A stretch of 64,000 nucleotides of DNA, from positions 6,151,501 through 6,215,500 of the forward strand of contig NZ_JAUSYN010000002.1 of assembly GCF_030816915.1 (NCBI RefSeq). The letters run 5' to 3'. This DNA comes from Streptomyces sp. B3I8. Lineage in GTDB: Bacteria > Actinomycetota > Actinomycetes > Streptomycetales > Streptomycetaceae. The translations under genes and the position numbers were made by a program. The notes beneath the pieces are model-generated. The model was not told the DNA's origin. It did not search any database and worked only from the letters and a program-made list of their open reading frames with translations. Shown here in pieces: positions 34,521 to 42,408 of this stretch. Numbering within the stretch: position 1 is the stretch's first letter; each line of letters opens with the position of its first letter.

Positions 34521-34697
34521 GCGCAGGACACTCTCCTCATAACTGTTCAGCCGTACCAGTGACGAAAGCACGTCAGAAAGTAGCGGTGGGTGGCTTGATA
34601 TTAGCCATACGGTGCGCTGAGTCCGAAAGCGCATTCGGTGAGTGACGTGTGTGAATGGGCGCGCAGAACGGGATGTGTCGGTCGGTAACGGGAGGAT

Positions 34698-36803
34698 TCA
34701 ATCCTGGCCGACCACGACCACCTCGTCCTCGGCCGTCCAGCGGCGTCGCTCGGCCTTGTGCGGGTTGATCCGCAGACCGTAGCCGGGGCCCGTCGAGGAG
34801 CCGTCCTGGCTCCGGTAGCCGATGGCGCATTCGCCGCGGCGGCGTGCCGCGGCCACGACCGTGGCGAAGGACGTCTCGCACCCCGGCAGTACGTAGTCGC
34901 CGGCCGGCCGCAGGCGGACCCCGGCGCCGTCCGCGGAGAACAACTCCTCGAACACCGCCGCCAGGTGCCGGTTCTGGCTGATCTGCGCCATCAGCAGGCC
35001 TATGAGCTTGCCGCTGATGATCACGTCGGCTCCGGGGCTGATGGGTGCCAGTGCCCGGTTGCGGTCGTCGATCAGTTCGGTGACGACCGGCAGTGGGCGC
35101 CCGGTGGCTTCCTCCAGTCGGCGCAGGAGCAGGAGGGTGATGAGCGTGCGGTTGTCCGGGTCTTCCGGCGGCTGTCCGGGAGCGGAGTCCTGGCCGAGCA
35201 CGATGACGCTGTCGTAGGAGTGGACGTCCAGGCGGTGAAGGGTGTCGGGACGGGTGATGTCCCCGCGGTGCAGGGTCAGGGTCAGGGGCGGGGTCGGGGC
35301 CGGGCCCAGGGGTGGGGTCGGGGCGGGGGTGGGGGCGGTGTCGCCGCGAGTATCGGTCTCGGCGGACTGGACGGCTTCGTCGGCTTCTTCGGTTTCGGTG
35401 GGTTCAGTGGGTTCAGTGGGTTCTGTGGTTTCGGTGGGTTCGTGGGTTTCGTTGACGGCGGTCTCGATTGTCTTGTCGGTTCCGGTGGTTTTGGTGGTTC
35501 CGGTGGTTCCGGCGGCCTCGTCGATCTGCCGTGCCGTCGCTCCGCCGCTGTCCGCCACCACGTCGACGACCGACCCGGGCCGACTGCGACGGCGCAACTG
35601 CTCGACTATGAGCGGCGCCCGGCGGTTCCAGCCCAGCAGCAGGACCCGCTCCGGCCGCGCGGGAGTCGGGGGACCGGAAGTCATCGCCGCCTCCTCGGCC
35701 GGCTCCGCGCAGTCCTCGGGCCGGGCCGTGTCGTCGTCACGGGTGAGGACGATGAGCAGGTCGTCCGGGAGCAGGAGCGTGTGCGGCGGCGGGCTGAGCA
35801 GGGGAGTGTCTCCGCGCATCACCCCGACCACGCTCGACGTCGCGTAGGAGAGGAGTGCGTCTCCGAACTGGCGGCCGGTCAGGGAGGGTTCGGCGACCAG
35901 GTAGAACTCGTCGCCTGCGAAGTCGAGGAGTTCCTGGTGGACGAGGGAGAGCCCGGAGCGGCGGGCGGCCTGCACGATCATCCGGGCGGTGACGGTGTCG
36001 CTCTCCAGGACGACGCCGCCCGGCCCGGCGGCGAGAGCGGCGGCCAGGCGGTAGCGGTCGTCCCGGACGGCGGCGACGACGAGCGGCTGGTTCCCCTGCC
36101 CGGCCAGGGCCGCCCTGAGCGCCAGCAGTGTCTTCACCACCTCGGCGTCGGCGTCGGGTTCGTCATGGGGCAGGACCAGTACGACACCGGCCGTGGCGGG
36201 GCTGGCCAGGGCGAGCACGGCCGGGTCGGTGGTGGGACCGCTGCGGCAGATCAGCCGCGTACGGCCGAGGGCGCCCACCTTCGTGGCCAGGGCCTCCTCC
36301 ATCGCGGTCTTGTCCCGGTCGGCCAGTACGGCCACCGCCGCACGCCGTTGGTTGGCGTTGGCGGCCACCAGCTCGCCGACCACCGTGAAGACCTGCTCCG
36401 ACCACCCCAGGATCACGGCGTGCCCCTGTTCGAGCACGGTGGACCGGCCCCGTCGCAGCGCGGTGAGCCGCTCCGTGAGCGCTGTTGTGATCAGACCGAC
36501 GAGCGTCGAGACGTACAGCAGGGCGATCAGAGCGAGCAGTACCGACATCAGCATGCGCAGCGGTGTGCCCGTCGTGCCGCCCAGCCGCAGCGTCTCCCCG
36601 GTGAGGTGCCACACGAGCGCCAGCCGTCCCGTCAGGGACGCCGGTGCGGCGGGGTCGGTCCACACCAGCACCGCGCTGGCCGGGACGACGACGCCCAGGC
36701 ACAGCAGCACCATCCAGCCGAAGAGGGCGGAGGTGCCGCGGGCCAGCGTGCTGTCGAACCAGTAACGGGCTCTCGCGCCGAACGGAGTGCGCCGCTGCGT
36801 CAT
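34698..36803 (-). CDS. CASTOR/POLLUX-related ion channel protein
   Basis: The 701-aa protein starts at ATG 36803 behind GGGGGAGG. Two or three membrane helices ([40 protein letters not shown]) flank a pore-like stretch. Rossmann-like RCK/TrkA_N segments follow: [20 protein letters not shown] and, in a second domain, [20 protein letters not shown]. This is the CASTOR/POLLUX family known from plant nuclear calcium-gated channels and from actinomycetes. A low-complexity Thr/Glu/Pro insert (about residues 432-500, TEPTEPTEP and [13 protein letters not shown]) lies in the second RCK domain. It probably conducts cations under nucleotide or calcium control. The conservon begins 178 bases downstream on the same strand. 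Confidence 0.85.
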   Translation of the reverse strand: MTQRRTPFGARARYWFDSTLARGTSALFGWMVLLCLGVVVPASAVLVWTDPAAPASLTGRLALVWHLTGETLRLGGTTGTPLRMLMSVLLALIALLYVSTLVGLITTALTERLTALRRGRSTVLEQGHAVILGWSEQVFTVVGELVAANANQRRAAVAVLADRDKTAMEEALATKVGALGRTRLICRSGPTTDPAVLALASPATAGVVLVLPHDEPDADAEVVKTLLALRAALAGQGNQPLVVAAVRDDRYRLAAALAAGPGGVVLESDTVTARMIVQAARRSGLSLVHQELLDFAGDEFYLVAEPSLTGRQFGDALLSYATSSVVGVMRGDTPLLSPPPHTLLLPDDLLIVLTRDDDTARPEDCAEPAEEAAMTSGPPTPARPERVLLLGWNRRAPLIVEQLRRRSRPGSVVDVVADSGGATARQIDEAAGTTGTTKTTGTDKTIETAVNETHEPTETTEPTEPTEPTETEEADEAVQSAETDTRGDTAPTPAPTPPLGPAPTPPLTLTLHRGDITRPDTLHRLDVHSYDSVIVLGQDSAPGQPPEDPDNRTLITLLLLRRLEEATGRPLPVVTELIDDRNRALAPISPGADVIISGKLIGLLMAQISQNRHLAAVFEELFSADGAGVRLRPAGDYVLPGCETSFATVVAAARRRGECAIGYRSQDGSSTGPGYGLRINPHKAERRRWTAEDEVVVVGQD

Positions 36804-37053
36804 GCCTCCCCCTTCCTCGCCGGCTCCCTCGGCCGGCTCCTCGTCGGCGCTCTCACCGGCTCCTCGTCGGCGCTCTCGCGCGGGGCCGGACCGGCGCCGT
36901 GTACGTGGTGCGCCGCGCGGGCCGCCGGAGAGCACGGACGCGGATGCTGATGCGGGCACCTGTCCGGCAGTCTGGAGGAGCGGGCGTGACGGCGGACGGA
37001 GTCCGGGTGGCGTTCATCCCTTCGGGTCTCCCGCCGCCCTCGCGGGGTCGGTC
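36804..37053. other. Intergenic before the repeat array
   Basis: Arginine-rich frames on both strands only; no gene supported. Together with the array this separates the channel from the oxidase by about 490 bases. Confidence 0.4.
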
Positions 37054-37224
37054 GTGGCGTCGGGGTCCGCCATGGCGCCAGATCCGCCGTGGCGTCGTCG
37101 TGGCGCAGGTTCGCCGTGGCGTCAGGTTCGCCGTGTCGTCGAGGTCCGTCGTGGCGTCAGGGTTCGTCGTGGCGTCAGGTTCGTTGTGGCGTCAGGTTCG
37201 TTGTGGCGTCAGGGTTCGTCGTCG
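37054..37224. repeat. Degenerate tandem array, 17-18 bp unit
   Basis: About ten imperfect copies of GTGGCGTCAGGTTCGTC (variants end in GCC, GTT or GTC, and some are shortened) run head to tail. There are no unique spacers, so this is not a CRISPR. It lies 70-240 bases upstream of the oxidase start and may include or displace its promoter. Confidence 0.75.
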
Positions 37225-37294
37225 TTTCGCTCCTTCGGGTCAACACCGCTGTGAACTGCGGCGCGGGGGAGCGGCCGCCGGTACAAAAGCCGCC

Positions 37295-39334
37295 ATGGCT
37301 GAAGAACACGCGGTGATCCGCGCACAGGACGGTCTTTCCCGCAGGAGCTTCGCGACGGCGGCGGGGACCGCCGCGGCGGCGACCGCCCTCACCGCGGGAA
37401 CCGCCACGGCTCTGTCCGCGGGAACCGCCACGGCATTGCCCGCGGCAGCGCCGGCGGCCCCCGCAGCACCGGCCGCACCCGGCCCCGACTTCGACCGCTG
37501 TCTCTCCGTCGCCCGCGCACTGCTCGTGCTCGACTCCGACGACCACCCCCTCGTCCCGCGCTACCACCGCGTCCTTCACGACGGACTGCCCACCGGGCGA
37601 CGTACGCGGCCCAAGAACGTCCTGGTCATCGGCGCCGGCCCGGCCGGGCTGGTGGCCGCCTGGCTGCTGCGGGAGGCCGGTCACCGGGTGACGGTGCTGG
37701 AGGCCAACGGCAACCGTGCGGGCGGACGCATCAAGACCTTCCGCAAGGGCGGCCACGAGGGCGCCGAGCAGCCCTTCGCCGACCCCCGCCAGTACGCCGA
37801 AGCGGGCGCGATGCGCATCCCCGGCAGCCACACCCTGGTGATGGAGCTGATCGACAAGTTCGGCCTGAAGAAGCGGCCCTTCCATTACGTCGACGTCGAC
37901 TCCGAGGGACGTCCCGCCAACCACACCTGGCTCCACGTCAACGGCATCCGCGTGCGGCGCGCCGACTACGCCCGCGCGCCCCGGCGGGTCAACCGGTCCT
38001 TCGGTGTCCCCCGGGCCCACTGGGACACTCCCGCCGCCACCATCCTGCGTTCCGTGCTGGACCCGGTGCGCGACGAGTTCAGCACCGTCGGCCACGACGG
38101 CAAGCGGGTCGACAAGCCGCTTCCGGAGCGGCTGCGGGGCTGGGCGCGCGTGGTGCAGCGGTTCGGCGACTGGTCGATGTTCCGCTTCCTGACCGAACAC
38201 GCCGGCCTCGACGAGCGGACTGTCGACCTGATCGGCACCCTGGAGAACCTCACCTCACGGCTTCCCCTGTCCTTCATCCACAGCTTCATCGGGTCCTCCC
38301 TCATCAGCCCCGACACCCCCTTCTACGAACTGACGGGCGGCACGGCCGTACTGCCGGACGCCCTCCTGGAACGGGTACGCAAGGACGTGCGGTTCGACCG
38401 GCGGGTCACGCGCATCGAGTACCACCACCCCGACCGCCCCTCCGGCAACACCGAGCACGTCCGGGACAAGGGCCCGCACGTGTGGGTCGACACCGTCTCC
38501 GAGGGCCGCGAAGGCCCTGTCGTACGCGAGCAGTTCACGGCGGACGTCGCCGTGGTCACGGTGCCGTTCGCCGGACTGCGTCACGTACAGATCGACCCGC
38601 CCATGTCCTACGGCAAGCGCCGCGCGGTCTGCGAACTGCATCACGACAGCGCGACCAAGGTGCTGCTCGAATTCAGCCGCCGCTGGTGGGAGTTCGACGA
38701 GGCCGACTGGAAGCGCGAGCTGCGTGCCATCGACCCGGACCTGTACGACGCCTACCGCACCGGCCGCGCCGCCTCGGACGGCAGCCTGCTCGGCGCCCAC
38801 CCCTCCGTGCCCGACGGGCACATCACGGCGGGCCAGCGCACTCACTACGCCGCCAACCGCGCGGTCGCGCGCGACGAGCCGGAGGCGGTCCACGTCGTGG
38901 GGGGCGGCTCGGTGTCGGACAACGCCAACCGGTTCATGTTCCACCCCTCCCACCCGGTTCCGGGCAGCGCGGGAGGCGTGGTGCTGGCCTCCTACAGCTG
39001 GGCCGACGACGCCATGCGCTGGGACTCCCTGGACGACGAGGCGCGGTACCCGCACGCCCTGTGCGGTCTCCAGCAGGTCTACGGGCGGCGCGTCGAGGTG
39101 TTCTACACCGGCGCCGGACGCACCCAGAGCTGGCTGCGCGACCCCTACGCCTACGGGGAGGCATCCGTGCTCCTGCCCGGCCAGCACACGGAGTTGCTGC
39201 ACACCATCCCCGTACACGAAGGGCCGCTGCACTTCGCCGGGGACCACACGTCGGTCAAGCCGGCGTGGATCGAGGGAGCCGTGGAGTCCGCGGTGCGGGT
39301 CGCCCTGGAGATCCACACGGGCACGCACGGGTGA
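37295..39334 (+). CDS. Tat-exported L-amino-acid oxidase, L-glutamate-oxidase-like
   Basis: The 679-aa flavoenzyme is read from ATG 37295. A twin-arginine signal ([20 protein letters not shown]) points to Tat export. The FAD dinucleotide site is [20 protein letters not shown], followed by [18 protein letters not shown]. The sequence is strikingly like Streptomyces L-glutamate oxidase. It shares [27 protein letters not shown] (the Arg and His that in that enzyme meet the substrate side chain), [40 protein letters not shown] and the substrate-site [11 protein letters not shown]. It should oxidise an L-amino acid, probably glutamate, releasing ammonia and hydrogen peroxide outside the cell. Ribosome site weak. 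Confidence 0.85.
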   Translation: MAEEHAVIRAQDGLSRRSFATAAGTAAAATALTAGTATALSAGTATALPAAAPAAPAAPAAPGPDFDRCLSVARALLVLDSDDHPLVPRYHRVLHDGLPTGRRTRPKNVLVIGAGPAGLVAAWLLREAGHRVTVLEANGNRAGGRIKTFRKGGHEGAEQPFADPRQYAEAGAMRIPGSHTLVMELIDKFGLKKRPFHYVDVDSEGRPANHTWLHVNGIRVRRADYARAPRRVNRSFGVPRAHWDTPAATILRSVLDPVRDEFSTVGHDGKRVDKPLPERLRGWARVVQRFGDWSMFRFLTEHAGLDERTVDLIGTLENLTSRLPLSFIHSFIGSSLISPDTPFYELTGGTAVLPDALLERVRKDVRFDRRVTRIEYHHPDRPSGNTEHVRDKGPHVWVDTVSEGREGPVVREQFTADVAVVTVPFAGLRHVQIDPPMSYGKRRAVCELHHDSATKVLLEFSRRWWEFDEADWKRELRAIDPDLYDAYRTGRAASDGSLLGAHPSVPDGHITAGQRTHYAANRAVARDEPEAVHVVGGGSVSDNANRFMFHPSHPVPGSAGGVVLASYSWADDAMRWDSLDDEARYPHALCGLQQVYGRRVEVFYTGAGRTQSWLRDPYAYGEASVLLPGQHTELLHTIPVHEGPLHFAGDHTSVKPAWIEGAVESAVRVALEIHTGTHG

Positions 39335-39502
39335 GCGGGTGAGGGGGCGGGTGAGCGCGTTGGGCGCGTGACCGATCGGTGAGGACCGGCCCGAACCGAA
39401 CCGGCTCGAACCGGCCCGGCCCGCTGGCCGCTTCACCGTTCGTGCCGGCCCGGCGGCGGGGAAAGGCACCGCCGCCGGGCGTACCCGACAGACCCCCGGT
39501 GC

Positions 39503-39548
39503 GAGACGATGACGTATCGGCGAGGCACTCTCGCGCATTGAACGTCTC
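39503..39548. promoter_or_regulatory. Spaced inverted repeat upstream of hydrolase B
   Basis: GAGACG (39503-39508) and CGTCTC (39543-39548), 34 bases apart, lie 24-70 bases before the hydrolase start, exactly as upstream of copy A. Confidence 0.35.
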
Positions 39549-39572
39549 ATCGGGCGCTCCTACGGTCGACGC

Positions 39573-40490
39573 ATGCAGACTTTCACGCTCGGCGACTTCG
39601 AGATCACCCGCATCACCGAGTGGCACGGCCGCTTCGCACCGGCCGACGTGCTGTTCCCCTCCCTCCCCGCCGACGCCTGGCGAGAGCACAGGAGCTGGCT
39701 GGACCCGCACCACTGGGACGCCGCGAGCGGTGACTACCGGGCCCACATGCAGACCTGGGTGCTGCGGGGGCAGGGGCGCACGATCCTCGTGGACACCGGG
39801 CTGGGCAACCACAAGCCGCGCGTCCACCCCCTGCTGGCCGACCGTGACGGCGACTTCCTGCACCGGCTCGCCGCGATCGGCGTACGGCCCGAGGACGTGG
39901 ACACGGTCGTCAACACCCACCTGCACACCGACCACGTCGGCTGGAACACCCGGCTGGTGAACGGCGAATGGGCCCCGACGTTCCCGAACGCCCGGTACCT
40001 GATGCACAAGGCAGACTTCGACTACTGGAACCCGGCGAACGGCGTCACCCCCAGGTCGGACTTCGCGGACCCCGCCGACAGCAGGGCGGGGTTCGAGGAC
40101 AGCGTGCTGCCCGTGCACCGGGCCGGTCAGGCCGTCCTGTGGGACGGCGCCGCACACGCGCTCGACGCGGGCCTGTCCCTCCGCCATGCCCCCGGGCACA
40201 CGCCCGGCTCCGCGGTGCTCGAACTGCACTCCGGTACGGACCGTGCCTTCTTCGTCGGCGACGTCGTCCACACGCCGCTGCAGTTCCTCCTGCCCGACCA
40301 CGACACCTGCCTGAGCGAGGACCAGCGGCAGGCGGCGCTCACCCGCCGCCGCATGCTGGAGCGGGCAGCGGACACCAACGCCCTCGTCGTCCCGGCCCAC
40401 CTGGGCGGCGCGGGAGTGGCCGAAGTCGCCCGGGAGGGCACAGACTTCGTCATCAAGCAGTGGGCACCCCTGGCGGCGCCGGGGGAGTGA
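39573..40490 (+). CDS. MBL-fold metallo-hydrolase, copy B
   Basis: The 305-aa protein from ATG 39573 keeps all metal-binding motifs of copy A (VVNTHLHTDHVGWN, HAPGHTPGSAVL, FFVGDVVHTPLQF, VVPAHLGG). It differs by about 30 scattered, mostly conservative substitutions and a two-residue deletion near the C-terminus. Differences cluster around AHALDAGLSLRHA, which may affect the substrate entrance. Its stop overlaps a possible GTG start of the regulator. Both copies look functional. Confidence 0.88.
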   Translation: MQTFTLGDFEITRITEWHGRFAPADVLFPSLPADAWREHRSWLDPHHWDAASGDYRAHMQTWVLRGQGRTILVDTGLGNHKPRVHPLLADRDGDFLHRLAAIGVRPEDVDTVVNTHLHTDHVGWNTRLVNGEWAPTFPNARYLMHKADFDYWNPANGVTPRSDFADPADSRAGFEDSVLPVHRAGQAVLWDGAAHALDAGLSLRHAPGHTPGSAVLELHSGTDRAFFVGDVVHTPLQFLLPDHDTCLSEDQRQAALTRRRMLERAADTNALVVPAHLGGAGVAEVAREGTDFVIKQWAPLAAPGE

Positions 40491-40549
40491 GGCAGGCGGA
40501 CGTGGACCAGGCCGTGGGCGTGGACGCAAACCTGGAAGTCGATGTGGAC

Positions 40550-41443
40550 GTGGATGTGCTCAGTGACGTCATCTCCTCCCTCCGCTCCGGCCGGCCGTTC
40601 GCCAACCGGGAGGACCGCGCGGGCACGTGGCGCATCCCGTTCGCGCCCTTCGCCGGAGCGGGCTTCCACATCGTGCTGAACGGGTCCTGCAGACTGCTGA
40701 CGGACGACGCCCCGCCCCGCGCCCTGGACACGGGTGACGTCGTCCTCACCCCGCACGGCACACAGCACACCCTGGAGGGCGCCGGCCACACCGACGAAGT
40801 CACTTCCCTGCTCTGCGGCGCCTACCGCCTGGACCGCACGCGGTCCCACCCCCTGCTGACCACACTGCCGGAAGTCATCCACCTGCGCGCGCAGTTCGGG
40901 CGCCATCCCGCACTGCGCTCGGCCGTGTCCCTGCTGGGCGACGAACTGCGCACCCCGCGCCAGGGCACCGTCTCCGCCCTGTCCACACTGCTCGACCTGC
41001 TGCTCGTCTACATGCTCCGGGCCTGGCTCGACGACGAGTCCGGCAGCGGCACACCCGGCTGGTCCGCGGCGCTGGCCGACCCCGTCGTCGGCGCCGCGCT
41101 CAACGCCATGCACAAGGACCCGGCCCGCGCCTGGACGGTGGAGGACCTGGGCAAGGAGGCCGCCATGTCCCGGGCGGCCTTCGCCCGCCGGTTCACCGGC
41201 CTGGTGGGGCAGCCGCCACTGGCCTATCTGACCTGGTGGCGCCTGAGCGTCGCCGCCCGCCTGCTCAAGAACGGCGACACCCCCCTCGACTCCGTCGCGC
41301 GAAGCGTCGGCTACGGCTCGCGGTACGCCTTCGCCAACGCCTTCAAACGCGCCCACGGCATCGCCCCCGGCCGCTACCGCCTGAGACACGGCGGCGACCG
41401 GCAACCGACCCGCTGGGATCCGGAGTCCGGGATGACGGGGTGA
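40550..41443 (+). CDS. AraC-family regulator with N-terminal cupin, copy B
   Basis: This 297-aa regulator is read from GTG 40550, the position equivalent to the ATG of copy A. An upstream GTG at 40487 that overlaps the hydrolase stop would add 21 residues, including a Val/Asp repeat (VDANLEVDVDVDV). The cupin (AGAGFHIVLNGSCRLLTDDA) and AraC helix-turn-helix (WTVEDLGKEAAMSRAAFARR; LDSVARSVGYGSRYAFANAF) are intact. The recognition helices equal those of copy A, so both probably bind the same sites. Confidence 0.85.
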   Translation: MDVLSDVISSLRSGRPFANREDRAGTWRIPFAPFAGAGFHIVLNGSCRLLTDDAPPRALDTGDVVLTPHGTQHTLEGAGHTDEVTSLLCGAYRLDRTRSHPLLTTLPEVIHLRAQFGRHPALRSAVSLLGDELRTPRQGTVSALSTLLDLLLVYMLRAWLDDESGSGTPGWSAALADPVVGAALNAMHKDPARAWTVEDLGKEAAMSRAAFARRFTGLVGQPPLAYLTWWRLSVAARLLKNGDTPLDSVARSVGYGSRYAFANAFKRAHGIAPGRYRLRHGGDRQPTRWDPESGMTG

Positions 41444-41515
41444 GAGCGCCAAGGAGTGAGGGTGTGCAAGGGGCGGGAGCCCGAACGGAACGGAAACGAC
41501 CGTAGCGAGAGGGAA

Positions 41516-41836
41516 ATGAGGCCAACGCCTGTGACCGCATCGTTCATCAGTAAGAGGACTCTCTCTTCCGAGGCGGGATCCGTCTACGCATGGAGCACCG
41601 TGGAGGGGGACATCGGCAATATCCTGATCAACCCGGAGGGATCGGTCGCCCGACCCTGCACTTCGGAGGGAGAAGCCCTCGGTCGCATGCGCCTCGACAA
41701 GAACCGGGAAAGCATGGAGAACCCGGACGCGGATCCGAGGGTCCGTAACGCTTTCATGGTGGTGGCAGTGGCCATCCTCCGGGAGGCGGAGCGGCAGGGG
41801 CGGCTGCCCGACAAGGTCACGCGCACCTACTGGTAG
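41516..41836 (+). CDS. Small hypothetical protein of the duplicated cassette, copy B
   Basis: The 106-aa product starts at ATG 41516 (GAGAGGG upstream) with MRPTPVTASFISKRTLSSEA. GSVYAWSTVEGDIGNILINP and the last 20 residues nearly equal those of copy A, while the middle differs more (GRMRLDKNRESMENPDADPR). Function unknown. Preservation of the frame in both copies supports a real protein. Confidence 0.6.
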   Translation: MRPTPVTASFISKRTLSSEAGSVYAWSTVEGDIGNILINPEGSVARPCTSEGEALGRMRLDKNRESMENPDADPRVRNAFMVVAVAILREAERQGRLPDKVTRTYW

Positions 41837-41852
41837 GCGCCACGACCGCGGA

Positions 41853-41980
41853 CGACCGCACGGCGGCTCCGGCTGCCGACCCGGCCGGCGGCGGCGTTCT
41901 TCGAGATTTCGAGACACTGGACCGGCAGAACCGCTACGCGATTCCCTACGGCGTGCAGGACAGTCGTCCGTACGGCTGAG
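41853..41980 (+). pseudogene. YdeI-like C-terminal fragment B, more degraded
   Basis: The DNA matches the 28140 remnant (GACCCGGCCGGCGGCGGCG then CTGGACCGGCAGAACCGCTA) but has indels and ends early at a stop after CGTACGGC. It confirms that the duplicated unit extended beyond the small gene and that the YdeI gene was probably already truncated when duplicated. Confidence 0.5.
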
Positions 41981-42108
41981 GATGTTGCCGAACATCCGCC
42001 ACTGTTCGATGATCCTGGCGGCTGTACGTCGTGTCGCCATCCACCGTTGAGTGGCACGATCGGTGGTGTCGGTGGACGGGCCGACAGGAGAGCGGGAGGA
42101 CGCGCGCG

Positions 42109-42408
42109 ATGCCCAGGACTACTCAGCTGCGTACATACACCGTCCGTGAAGGGATGCTCGACGAGTGGGTCGAGCGGTGGCGCGGTGACATCGTGCCGCT
42201 GCGGCTGAAGTTGGGCTTCGAGATCGGCGGGGCTTGGGTGGACCGGGAGCGCAACCAGTTCGTCTGGCTGATCTCCTACGAGGGCCCGGAGACCTTCGCC
42301 GAGCGCAGCGCGCTGTACTGGGCGTCGCCCGAGCGAGAGGCGATGGGCCTCGACCCGGACGACTACCTCGTACACACCGACGACCGTACGGTCGAGGAAC
42401 GTTACTGA
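42109..42408 (+). CDS. NIPSNAP family protein
   Basis: The 99-aa protein starts at ATG 42109 with GGGAGGA upstream. [40 protein letters not shown] and [20 protein letters not shown] form the ferredoxin-like dimeric alpha/beta fold of NIPSNAP proteins. Substrate or role unknown. It converges on the WD40 gene, overlapping its last bases by seven. Confidence 0.85.
   Translation: MPRTTQLRTYTVREGMLDEWVERWRGDIVPLRLKLGFEIGGAWVDRERNQFVWLISYEGPETFAERSALYWASPEREAMGLDPDDYLVHTDDRTVEERY

Larger units (their letters stand above)
39493..41980. repeat. Direct repeat copy B of the three-gene cassette
   Basis: Same gene order and orientation as 25388-28328, 14.1 kb away, with the promoter inverted repeat also conserved. 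It lacks the minus-strand 106-aa gene and has a shorter YdeI fragment. The two copies could recombine and delete or amplify the DNA between them. Confidence 0.85.

Noticed and set aside
34758..36950. Long plus-strand frame opposite the channel gene
   Set aside because: Composition is that of antisense GC-rich DNA; the channel on the minus strand has recognisable RCK and membrane segments.
37054..37224. CRISPR array
   Set aside because: Repeat units are contiguous, 17-18 bp, degenerate and without unique spacers; no cas genes are present.
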